Assembly: GCA_031285465.1 (NCBI GenBank)
Contig: JAITWD010000015.1
Coordinates: 1 to 8,905 of the forward strand
DNA: 8,905 nt
Source of the DNA: Lachnospiraceae bacterium
GTDB lineage: Bacteria; Bacillota; Clostridia; Lachnospirales; Lachnospiraceae
Reading direction: 5' to 3'
In this document: piece by piece, positions 1 to 5,908 of the stretch
Numbering within the stretch: the first letter of the stretch is position 1
How the letters are laid out: every line of letters starts with the position of its first letter
Notes under the pieces: generated by a model
Told to the model about the DNA's origin: nothing
Databases searched by the model: none
What the model saw: only the letters and a program-made list of their open reading frames with translations
Program-made: the position numbers and the translations under genes

Positions 1-343
1 AGACGGGGTACGGGAAAAGGAGGACTACACCAAGCGTTTAAGCGAACTGACCGCTCGCATGAAGGTGCTGGAGGAACGGGAGGGACAGCAGCATAAGGTT
101 AAAATCGTTCTGGATGAAACCAAAGCTAAAATGGAAGAAACATTACAGATTTTGACCGCGCAGGTCAGTGATTTAGCTGTGCCTTTAATGACTGCCCACA
201 TCGAACAGATCATTGTCTTTAATAATCGGATCGACCTATATTTTGACTTTTTGCGCCCCTTACGTCCGATCGTAGCCCTGGCTGATGCCGCCAAGGGCAG
301 GCGGATATTCAACCTTTGTCGGGAGATAGGGAACGCTGATTAA
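1..343 (+). CDS. Serine recombinase, C-terminal fragment (5' end outside window)
   Basis: The reading frame is already open at base 2 and ends with TAA at 341-343, so the start lies left of the window. The ~113 visible residues consist of a charged, heptad-like stretch rich in E, K and R, followed by a segment (PLMTAHIEQIIVFNNRIDLYFDF) of the form usual at the extreme C terminus of large serine recombinases (coiled coil, then I-x-x-I-x-V-x-x-x-x-I-x-L/I-x-F-x-F). Such enzymes cut and rejoin DNA at attachment sites through an N-terminal catalytic serine, which cannot be seen here. The last five codons and the stop lie in the left end of the palindromic repeat at 327-450, so the original tail may have been slightly different. 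A truncated deacetylase gene follows within 200 bp, which suits the edge of a mobile element. Family call moderate; whether it is an integrase, transposase or resolvase cannot be told from this part. Confidence 0.6.
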   Translation, partial: DGVREKEDYTKRLSELTARMKVLEEREGQQHKVKIVLDETKAKMEETLQILTAQVSDLAVPLMTAHIEQIIVFNNRIDLYFDFLRPLRPIVALADAAKGRRIFNLCREIGNAD

Positions 344-450
344 GCGTTTCCCGCGCCGGATTTGCGGCACAAAGTGCCAGTTTCCGTGGCAAATCCGTGC
401 GCATCCCGCGGAGCGTCTAAGGAAATACTGCTTTAATCAGTGTTTCCTTA
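327..450. repeat. MITE-like palindromic repeat, copy 1
   Basis: This ~120 bp unit recurs at 8487-8612, with about five substitutions over the ~100 bp right of the left hairpin. It has terminal inverted repeats: GGGAACGCTGATTAA at 329-343 against the complement of TTAATCAGTGTTTCCT at 433-448, flanked by TA at 327-328 and 449-450, as expected for a TA target duplication. Each end also folds on itself: GGGAACGCT/AGCGTTTCCC at 329-352, and AAGGAAA with TTTCCTT at 420-449. Inside are GGCAC-AAA-GTGCC, GGATTTGC/GCAAATCC (358-365 with 389-396) and CCGCG/CGCGG (351-355 with 407-411). It has no coding capacity. It looks like a non-autonomous element; a relation to IS630/Tc1-type transposases is inferred from the TA flanks only. 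Confidence 0.8.
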
Positions 451-514
451 GAACCGGAAAAGACCATCAAAGGCGCTGAGCGATCGGCGAAAGTCGAATC
501 GGTTAGTATGTGTA

Positions 515-541
515 GTCAGGTAGGTAGAGGCCTACCCTGAC
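515..541. other. Imperfect palindrome at the mobile-element/deacetylase junction
   Basis: GTCAGG-TAGG at 515-524 pairs with CCTA-C-CCTGAC at 531-541, with one unpaired base and a 6-nt loop. The palindrome sits exactly where recognisable deacetylase coding sequence begins: the right arm encodes the A-Y-P-D residues typical of that family, while the left arm contains an in-frame TAG at 521-523. A half-changed palindrome at a junction between a recombinase gene tail and a truncated gene could be a recombinase attachment site. That reading is an inference; the hairpin itself is directly visible. Confidence 0.35.
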
Positions 542-1021
542 GATGTTAAAGCAATATTTGCAGCCGGTCATGACCTTGCCAACCACAGCGAAAACCACAA
601 AAACATGTCACAGCTATCCGATCAACAAATCCGTGATGAGTTGCTGAAGGTCCATGATAAGGTCAAGGAACTGACTGGGTATGAAATGTATCTCTTTCGT
701 CCGCCTTATGGAGATTATGACAATCATGTCATAAAGAATGTGGCGGAGTGTGGCTATCTGTCAATTCAGTGGGATGTTGACAGTCTTGACTGGAAGGACT
801 ACGGTGTCGAGTCCATCATCAGAACGGTGTGTGATCATAAACATCTGGGACCGGGATCGATAATCCTTTGTCATAATGGAGCAAAGTACACCGCACAGGC
901 GCTGGATGCCATGCTAACCGGATTAAAAGCAGATGGTTACGAGATTGTGCCGGTATCTCAGTTGGTACATAAAGAAAATTACCACATGAACCATGAAGGC
1001 CGGCAGATTCCTGATCGATGA
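524..1021 (+). pseudogene. Polysaccharide deacetylase (NodB/PdaB-like), 5' truncated
   Basis: The frame reads V-E-A-Y-P-D-D-V-K-A-I-F-A-A-G-H-D-L-A-N-H-S-E-N-H from 524 onward, which is the middle of a NodB-homology domain. Visible motifs are the metal-binding H-x-x-x-H (NHSENH), RPPYG, the W-D-V-D-S-x-D-W segment and the late LCHNG motif. Motif 1 with the catalytic Asp (TFDDG) and the usual N-terminal membrane anchor, roughly 80-120 residues, are absent, and a stop at 521-523 closes the frame. The only internal ATG before the conserved core (605) has no ribosome site and would also discard the HxxxH motif, so no active enzyme is expected. Intact members remove acetyl groups from peptidoglycan or other GlcNAc polymers; the sequence is most like the PdaB type linked to sporulation in Firmicutes. 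The stop is TGA at 1019-1021, followed by a terminator. Confidence 0.8.
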
Positions 1022-1042
1022 AAATAGCATTGCATGACCATG

Positions 1043-1077
1043 AAAAAAAGACTGCTAAACCACTGCGGTCTTTTTTT
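1043..1077 (+). terminator. Intrinsic terminator after the deacetylase remnant
   Basis: The stem AAAAAAAGACTGC pairs with GCGGTCTTTTTTT around a 9-nt loop (TAAACCACT), including one T-G pair, and ends in a run of seven T. It lies 22 bp after the stop codon. The symmetrical A and T runs suggest it may also work in the other direction. Confidence 0.85.
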
Positions 1078-1157
1078 CAGTACGCAATGATAGATGACTT
1101 TAGTAGACTGATAAAAGCAAACAATGTCAAAAAAATAATAAAATTAAAATAAACACA

Positions 1158-1185
1158 TTGCAATTAACAGAATATATGATATAAT
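1158..1185 (+). promoter_or_regulatory. Sigma-A-type promoter for the glycine-rich surface protein gene
   Basis: TTGCAA at 1158-1163 and a perfect TATAAT at 1180-1185 are separated by 16 bp in a very AT-rich stretch. Transcription would start near 1192 and give a ~345-nt untranslated leader before the ATG at 1539. No other equally good promoter is visible between here and the gene. Confidence 0.55.
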
Positions 1186-1191
1186 TACAAA

Positions 1192-1538
1192 AAAGGGAAA
1201 TTATGGTAATAATTGATTACGTTCCGTTTATACCAATTTTATAATCTTTACGAGATGTTGTGAGGAAGTGCCAAAAGGTTGTAAATTGTCTTATGACAGG
1301 ACAAGTTTAATTGTTTTGCGATCGCACCAGCGCTGGGCGAATGACTACCGTTGCTTTTATGTTTTAACTAAGCCATAAATTCCCCGATTTAAAAAACATA
1401 GGAAAATGGGTTAATGTGAAAGATGAGAAGAATGGATCATATATTCATTCTCCTGGCGAAATTTCACGTAGGTAAAATTGAAAGTAGTTTTATAAAACAA
1501 CCGACAGTATTATAATGCCATCCAGAAAGGGGATACAT
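1192..1538 (+). promoter_or_regulatory. Long untranslated leader with hairpins, function unassigned
   Basis: This stretch has no convincing gene. It contains several foldable segments: TTGTC/GACAA near 1287-1305, the palindromes GCGATCGC (1318-1325) and CCAGCGCTGG (1327-1336), and a hairpin at 1416-1467 in which GTGAAA (1416-1421) pairs with TTTCAC (1462-1467) and GAATG (1430-1434) with CATTC (1446-1450). A 30-codon ORF at 1423-1515 lacks a good ribosome site. I do not recognise a known riboswitch class. The length and the folds suggest post-transcriptional control of the surface protein, which is an inference. Confidence 0.3.
1526..1533 (+). promoter_or_regulatory. Ribosome binding site that fixes the start at 1539
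   Basis: AAAGGGGA lies 5 nt before ATG 1539. The upstream in-frame ATG at 1515 has only AT-rich sequence before it. Starting at 1539 also puts the Lys-rich n-region of the signal peptide directly at the N terminus. Confidence 0.75.
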
Positions 1539-3665
1539 ATGAAAATCAAAAAATATATACCGCATTTACTGACCTTAATAATAATTTTAATAATGAGTTT
1601 TCCGCAGGTTGCCCGGGCAGCATCGGAAAATATCGATAATCCTGAGACTGTTGAAAATGAATTGATGCCACCGCAGGTTTTTGCCTATACCGGTAATTAC
1701 CAGACGGTAACATTAGAGCCGGGCATCTATCGGATGGAAGCCTGGGGTGCCAAAGGCGGTGGTGCATGTGGTGACGGTAAGCTTTTCGATATTTCTCGTC
1801 CGGGCGGTTATTCCAGCGGTGAACTGGAACTGCTTGAACCGACGACGCTGCATGTCTATGTCGGTGGCGGCGGAGCAAACGCGTCGGGCGCCTGGCGGCG
1901 GGCAGCGGCGGCTGGTGGATGGAACGGTGGCGGCCGGGGTGGTGTGGATCTGGATGATGATTCTGCCGGCGGTGGCGGCGGAGCCAGCGATATCCGTCTG
2001 GTGGCGGGTGCGTGGAATGATTTGGCGTCGCTCCGGTCGCGGATCATGGTTGCCGGGGGTGCTGCCGGAGTTATGTTTAGTGTTCCCGGCGGTGCCGGTG
2101 GCGGTCTGTCGGGTGAGACCGGAGACGGAAATACAACTGGCGGTGGCGGAAAGCAGACCTCCGGATACGCTTTTGGAATCGGTCAGGCCGGCAGAGATTA
2201 TATCGTTTCTGGTGGTTATCCTACGCCCGGTGCCGGTGGCGGTTATTATGGCGGCTTCTCGGGTATCGCTAATGCAATTAATAATAGTAGCGGTGGTTCC
2301 GGTTTTGTCTCGGGACATCCCGGCTGTGATGCCGTCGATGAAAGCGGTGTCCATACCGGTCAGCCCGATCATTATAGTGGTCTTTCTTTTACCGATACGG
2401 TTATGGAAACCGGGGTTAACTCCGGAGCGAAAAATGGCAAGGTGGTTATTACCCAGCTTTCCTCCGAGCCGGCGGTTAAATATCAAGTTACGGTTATCAC
2501 CCGTTATGAAGATGATGTTCTTCCCGAGGCCTCACAGTCCTATCAGGTACGGGAGGGTGCGCGCTTTGAGGAGCCGTTTGAAATGCTGGACGGATATTCC
2601 CTTGGTGGTGTTCAATTGTTTTCGTTGCCGGACTATGCCGTCGATACGATTAATAAGTTGGTCAGCATTGAGACCGTGGATCAGGATTATACCATCACAC
2701 TGGATTTTGTCCGACGGGAATATCAGGTAGAATTAAATACCAGGTATATTGACGATCACCTGCCGGAAACCAGTCAAACCTTCTGGGTATATCACAATGA
2801 TCCTTTTACTCAAACCTATGAGATCGCGGAAGGATATCAGATAGCCAATCTCGATCGGTTGCCACAGGGGATCGTAGTGGATCAGGAGGCACGTACGGTA
2901 GCCTTCGAGCGGATCGTTCAGGATACCTATATCGACTTAGAATTTGAAGCGGTTCATAATGTTACGCTTATCCTCCGTTACCTGGACGGTGCCCTGCCGG
3001 AACAGACCTCGACCTATTTGATACCGAACGGCAAAAGCTTCCAGGAAGGGTTCGAGCTGTTAGCGGGATATGAATTAAAGAATAGCCTGCTACGTATTGA
3101 ACCGGATTTTGAAGTCGATATGATCGCTCAAACGGTTAGGCTTGATCCAGTGTTACGGGATCATGTGATTGAACTGGAGTTTGACAAGAAAGAATACCGG
3201 ATCGATCTTACGACCGTGTATTTAGATAATAGCACACCGGAAGATACTCAAACCTACTGGAGCATCCATGGTGAGGATTTCAGTCAAACCTATCAGGTTG
3301 CTGAAGGTTATCAAGTGGCAAACGCTGATCAGCTTCCGGCTGGTGTCATCATTGATCTGGAAAATAATACCGTCACAATTGACAATGTTACAAACGATTA
3401 TGACATTGTTTTAGAATTAGAAAAGAAACAGTTCAATGTAGTCATCAATATTATCTATGAGGACGGTGTTTACGATAATCAGTCGACTACCTATAACGTA
3501 GCATACGGCGATTCGTTCGCAACTGATTTCGCTATTCAAAGAGGGTACATTATCAGTAAGGTGAATTTCAATGCATCCGGGATTTCAGTAAACAGTAGCC
3601 GTAAAACAATTAGCATTAACCGCGTCACCGGTCCGGTCGAAATAACCATCCGGGTCAGTAAATAG
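1539..3665 (+). CDS. Secreted glycine-rich (ALK/LTK GRD-like) protein with five beta-type repeats
   Basis: The product is 708 residues. Residues 1-27 form a signal peptide (MKIKKYIPHLL, a hydrophobic core, and cleavage after V-A-R-A), so it is exported. Residues ~48-307 are a glycine-rich domain beginning FAYTGNYQTVTLEPGIYRMEAWGAKGGG and rich in GGGG runs, of the type found in bacterial surface proteins and in the ALK/LTK receptor glycine-rich region. Residues ~313-708 hold five repeats of 78-80 residues, starting near 313, 393, 472, 550 and 629, each of the form [YNI]-x-V-x(4)-Y-x-[DE]-x(4)-E-x-x-[ST]-x-[TS]-[YF]...GY..., similar to MucBP or InlB B-repeat folds. Repeats 1 and 3, and 2 and 4, are most alike. 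There is no LPxTG motif, membrane anchor or S-layer domain at the C terminus, so attachment is unknown; the protein may be secreted or held non-covalently. A role in adhesion or matrix is inferred. It is monocistronic, between its own promoter and terminator. Confidence 0.8.
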   Translation: MKIKKYIPHLLTLIIILIMSFPQVARAASENIDNPETVENELMPPQVFAYTGNYQTVTLEPGIYRMEAWGAKGGGACGDGKLFDISRPGGYSSGELELLEPTTLHVYVGGGGANASGAWRRAAAAGGWNGGGRGGVDLDDDSAGGGGGASDIRLVAGAWNDLASLRSRIMVAGGAAGVMFSVPGGAGGGLSGETGDGNTTGGGGKQTSGYAFGIGQAGRDYIVSGGYPTPGAGGGYYGGFSGIANAINNSSGGSGFVSGHPGCDAVDESGVHTGQPDHYSGLSFTDTVMETGVNSGAKNGKVVITQLSSEPAVKYQVTVITRYEDDVLPEASQSYQVREGARFEEPFEMLDGYSLGGVQLFSLPDYAVDTINKLVSIETVDQDYTITLDFVRREYQVELNTRYIDDHLPETSQTFWVYHNDPFTQTYEIAEGYQIANLDRLPQGIVVDQEARTVAFERIVQDTYIDLEFEAVHNVTLILRYLDGALPEQTSTYLIPNGKSFQEGFELLAGYELKNSLLRIEPDFEVDMIAQTVRLDPVLRDHVIELEFDKKEYRIDLTTVYLDNSTPEDTQTYWSIHGEDFSQTYQVAEGYQVANADQLPAGVIIDLENNTVTIDNVTNDYDIVLELEKKQFNVVINIIYEDGVYDNQSTTYNVAYGDSFATDFAIQRGYIISKVNFNASGISVNSSRKTISINRVTGPVEITIRVSK

Positions 3666-3731
3666 CGGCTGTTAAGGTGAGAGTGTTACGACTTTTAGGT
3701 AAACGGGAAAAAGATGTGTAAATAATTATCG

Positions 3732-3770
3732 CAAGGGCAGGACCGGTCAGGTTCTGCCCTTGTTAATTTT
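3732..3770 (+). terminator. Intrinsic terminator after the glycine-rich protein gene
   Basis: CAAGGGCAG at 3732-3740 pairs perfectly with CTGCCCTTG at 3754-3762 around a 13-nt loop, followed by TTAATTTT. It lies 66 bp after the stop codon and separates this gene from the next one. Confidence 0.8.
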
Positions 3771-3874
3771 ATAACGGTGTCTTACCCACTCTTGTCTCGC
3801 AACTGGACAATTATAACATTTATGACAATCTCAATGGCAAAATATGCAAGTGTGGCGGATGTGAAATGGATTTG

Positions 3875-3883
3875 TGCTATGCT
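3875..3883 (+). promoter_or_regulatory. Possible extended -10 promoter for the PPC-domain gene
   Basis: TGCTATGCT fits an extended -10 (TG-n-TATGCT), but no good -35 lies 16-18 bp upstream. Transcription from about 3890 would include the structured leader at 3923-4062. A closely similar TGGTATGCT lies upstream of the methyltransferase gene. Confidence 0.3.
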
Positions 3884-3922
3884 GAATTCAATAAAAAGAA
3901 GGGAGGAATAACAATTTTTCAT

Positions 3923-4062
3923 TTAGGCAGTTTTGCAGATAGAATCTGCGAAATGCATGGGGAATAGTGAAAAATTAAAAAAGTTTATGTGCCCCGTAGT
4001 TTTGTGCTGACGCAAAACAGCGCAACCACAAGCATGGCTTTTGAAGTGGGAAAGCCGCCTAA
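3923..4062 (+). ncRNA. Structured 5' leader, candidate riboswitch of unassigned class
   Basis: A closing helix TTAGGC (3923-3928) with GCCTAA (4057-4062) encloses four further helices: a 10-bp hairpin TTTTGCAGAT-AGA-ATCTGCGAAA (3931-3953), ATGGGG/CCCCGT (3957-3962 with 3992-3997), GTTTTGT/GCAAAAC (3999-4005 with 4012-4018) and GGCTTT/AAAGCC (4036-4041 with 4051-4056). The loop of the last helix contains GTGG (4046-4049), which can pair with CCAC (4026-4029) as a pseudoknot. The ribosome site (4078-4084) is only ~16 nt beyond the closing helix, which would suit translational control. Some words (CAGCGCAACC, AAGCC, GCCTAA) recall the c-di-GMP-I core, but its GAAA tetraloop and GACGCAAAGC joint are not in the right arrangement, so I do not assign it. 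Confidence 0.4.
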
Positions 4063-4091
4063 CCATTGTCCATTAATAAGGAGGAATTAAA

Positions 4092-5558
4092 ATGAAAAGA
4101 AAACGAAGGTTATCCATGTTACTATCACTGTCCATATTGAGTATGACCATCTTTGCAATTCCGGTATCGGCAGCGGAAGCCACCATTGATACGGAAAATA
4201 CTAACCAGTTTGCGGAAATTTTTGGTGAACCAGACGCCACCAGTATGGGTGGTGACCTGGAAATAATGCAGATTGATAGTCTGGAGGAACTTGATCTAAA
4301 GCAACAAATACCGGAAGTTATCACCGAAATAGACCGGCCGATAGTTAGCAATTTGGACGATATACCGGCAATTAGTAATAATGTCACCACTAATAATACC
4401 TTGATGCGGACGCGTTCGATCGCCGAAGGTTCGGTTACCGGCTTCATTACTGCCGTCAATAGTGCGGCACAATACAATATCAATCTGCCGGCCAATACCT
4501 ATTTGCAGCTTCAATTGGATTTGCCGAATAATCAAAATCTTGATTATGACTTGTATTTGCTGGATGCCACCGGACAGCCGCTGGCCGTTTCCGATTATTA
4601 TACCTATGTAAATGGCAGTTCAGGGACCGTTTCAGAAGCGCTTGGTTACCCGATCACGACGGCCGGTACTTATTATTTCCACGTTCAATCGGGGGTGGGT
4701 GCCAGTATTACGGAAAGTTTTACCCTGAAATATTCTTTGAGCGTCGTCGGTGAGTTCGATGGGATGGAAATGGATGAAAGCGCATATTTGGCCTATCCAT
4801 TTACCTTTAGCACCATGGGCGTGCAATTGGGGACCAGAAATATTAACTCATCAATCGATAGTGACTGGTTCTATTTCACCGTGCCATCGGGCGGTAGTTA
4901 TGATAAGGTACGGATAGGCGCGACGACGACATCACAAAATACGGTCGGCGTGGAAATCTATAAAAATGTCGGCAATGAGGCCAACGGGGTATATGCAATG
5001 GCAAAACAGAATATGTCCGGCGGGATGCTGACGGTCAGTCCGGGGAAATATTATATCAGGGTATATAATACGGCACCGGTTTTTGATTCCAATGATATCC
5101 AAAACTATACCTTGATGGCATCGCCATCTATGCGTGCAACGGGGATTGCAACAGTCCTGACCGGTACCAGCGAAGCTTCATATGTGAATTACCCCGGACT
5201 TGGAGTGGGGTATCGGACCTGGACCGGACCGCTGACCATTTCTGGTTACGTCTATGCAACGGTAGATGGAGACATATATCCGGTTGCCAATGAGGCAGTA
5301 ACGGCGAGGTATTTCAATCCGGGTTGGGATGCTAATAATACTGCGGAATTTGCCTATATAGAAGAGGATGGCTACAGTGACATAAATGGCAATTTTTCTG
5401 TGACCATCGACTTGCCACCAGCGATTGGTAATTTTTCATACTATAACGGTATTTCTACCCATTATTTTGATGAGGCCTATGCCGGCGCTTATCTTCGTAG
5501 TAATAGTAATATAAAATTCACGGAGTTGTTATGGCACTTTGCTTATCAAATAATATAA
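4092..5558 (+). CDS. Secreted protein with two PPC-like beta domains
   Basis: The product is 488 residues. The start at 4092 is fixed by AAGGAGG at 4078-4084. Residues 1 to ~28 are a signal peptide (MKRKRRLSMLL, a hydrophobic core, then IPVSAAEA). After an acidic, low-complexity linker, residues ~113-217 form a domain of the bacterial pre-peptidase C-terminal (PPC) type: hydrophobic strands, D-Y-D-L-Y-L-L-D-A-T-G-Q-P, and a late A-G-T-Y-Y-F-H-V strand. Residues ~234-350 look like a second one (DSDWFYFTV ... PGKYYIRVYN). Residues ~375-488 (SGYVYATVDGD ... DGYSDINGNFSVTI) resemble an Ig-like or carboxypeptidase regulatory-like domain, and the protein ends soon after (FAYQII). No peptidase catalytic motif, LPxTG or membrane anchor is visible. 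PPC domains usually accompany secreted peptidases or bind surfaces, so this may be a binding protein or one that has lost its enzymatic part. It is preceded by the structured leader and followed by its own terminator. Confidence 0.75.
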   Translation: MKRKRRLSMLLSLSILSMTIFAIPVSAAEATIDTENTNQFAEIFGEPDATSMGGDLEIMQIDSLEELDLKQQIPEVITEIDRPIVSNLDDIPAISNNVTTNNTLMRTRSIAEGSVTGFITAVNSAAQYNINLPANTYLQLQLDLPNNQNLDYDLYLLDATGQPLAVSDYYTYVNGSSGTVSEALGYPITTAGTYYFHVQSGVGASITESFTLKYSLSVVGEFDGMEMDESAYLAYPFTFSTMGVQLGTRNINSSIDSDWFYFTVPSGGSYDKVRIGATTTSQNTVGVEIYKNVGNEANGVYAMAKQNMSGGMLTVSPGKYYIRVYNTAPVFDSNDIQNYTLMASPSMRATGIATVLTGTSEASYVNYPGLGVGYRTWTGPLTISGYVYATVDGDIYPVANEAVTARYFNPGWDANNTAEFAYIEEDGYSDINGNFSVTIDLPPAIGNFSYYNGISTHYFDEAYAGAYLRSNSNIKFTELLWHFAYQII

Positions 5559-5625
5559 GGGTCCGACCGATGCATTAGCGACAGCATTACGGATCAGTGA
5601 CAACACTATGCGGTAGAGCTAATAC

Positions 5626-5680
5626 AAAAAGGGACGTTACAGTTAGGTGGATGGTCATCTGAGCGGTAACGCCCCTTTTT
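5626..5680 (+). terminator. Intrinsic terminator after the PPC-domain gene
   Basis: AAAAAGGGACGTTAC at 5626-5640 pairs with GTAACGCCCCTTTTT at 5666-5680 with a single mismatch, enclosing a 25-nt loop and ending in T5. The A-rich left side means it could also stop transcripts coming from the right. Confidence 0.85.
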
Positions 5681-5783
5681 GAGTCGTAGTTATAAATATC
5701 TGACTACAAAAACGCTATGATCAATATTTCTCTAACTGTTAGATGTCAAAGGAAAATCTCAAATGGCGTAATTACTGAAAATA

Positions 5784-5792
5784 TGGTATGCT
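5784..5792 (+). promoter_or_regulatory. Possible extended -10 promoter for the methyltransferase gene
   Basis: TGGTATGCT (TG-n-TATGCT) is followed by AATAAAG, with a predicted start near 5799 and a leader of about 105 nt. No convincing -35 box is seen at 17 bp, as is common for extended -10 promoters. The preceding ACTGAAAATATG (5774-5785) recurs at 7144-7155 before the lipoprotein gene. Confidence 0.3.
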
Positions 5793-5813
5793 AATAAAGA
5801 TTAGTCTAAGGGC

Positions 5814-5849
5814 ATGACATTAGCTTGGAGCTTAAAAAAGAAGAAATGA
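5814..5849 (+). CDS. Possible leader mini-ORF 1 (11 aa, Lys-rich end)
   Basis: ATG at 5814 opens an 11-codon frame (MTLAWSLKKKK) whose TGA at 5847-5849 overlaps the ATG of a second mini-ORF (ATGA). An AAGGG lies only 1 nt before the ATG, which is too close to be a good ribosome site, so translation is uncertain. It is reported because the ATGA overlap is repeated at the next junction, leading into the methyltransferase gene. Confidence 0.2.
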   Translation: MTLAWSLKKKK

Positions 5850-5908
5850 TATTTAAAAATAATAAAGAATTCCAAAGGAAAAAGATCACTAGGAGGATAA
5901 TCCGATGA
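5846..5908 (+). CDS. Possible leader mini-ORF 2 (20 aa, basic) overlapping the methyltransferase start
   Basis: The frame runs from ATG 5846 to TGA 5906-5908, overlapping the methyltransferase ATG at 5905 by ATGA. The 20-residue product has eight Lys/Arg residues (MIFKNNKEFQ, then RKKITRRIIR). Its AGG-AGG codons (Arg-Arg) are the Shine-Dalgarno sequence of the downstream gene, so ribosomes translating it would occupy that site and could reinitiate at once. Its own ribosome site is weak (AAGAAG). It may be a leader peptide with translational coupling, or chance in an A-rich leader. Confidence 0.25.
   Translation: MIFKNNKEFQRKKITRRIIR

Noticed and set aside
475..541. Group II intron domain V/VI (GAGC...GAAA...GGTT hairpin followed by another hairpin)
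   Set aside because: The GAAA-capped hairpin at about 475-504 is shorter than the fixed 34-nt domain V, the lower stem does not pair correctly, the following hairpin lacks the bulged A, and no intron-encoded protein is visible.
605..1021. Intact short deacetylase starting at ATG 605
   Set aside because: There is no ribosome site, and recognisable family sequence, including the HxxxH metal motif, continues upstream in the same frame to ~524, so this is an internal Met of a truncated gene.
1423..1515. 30-codon ORF in the leader of the glycine-rich protein gene
   Set aside because: There is only a weak GTGAAAG upstream, it overlaps a hairpin, and the product has no recognisable feature; chance is the simpler explanation.
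1515..1538. Upstream start codon of the glycine-rich protein
   Set aside because: It has no ribosome site, and it would add eight polar residues before a typical signal peptide that begins at 1539.
1713..2730. Long ORFs in other frames over the glycine-rich domain (1713-2486 on the minus strand, 1747-2730 on the plus strand)
   Set aside because: They arise from the GC-rich Gly codons of the real gene; their products are low-complexity and have no ribosome sites or recognisable domains.
3999..4062. c-di-GMP-I riboswitch
   Set aside because: Words such as GACGCAAA, CAGCGCAACC and GCCTAA are present but not in the required order, and the GAAA tetraloop with its receptor and the second helix arm are not found.
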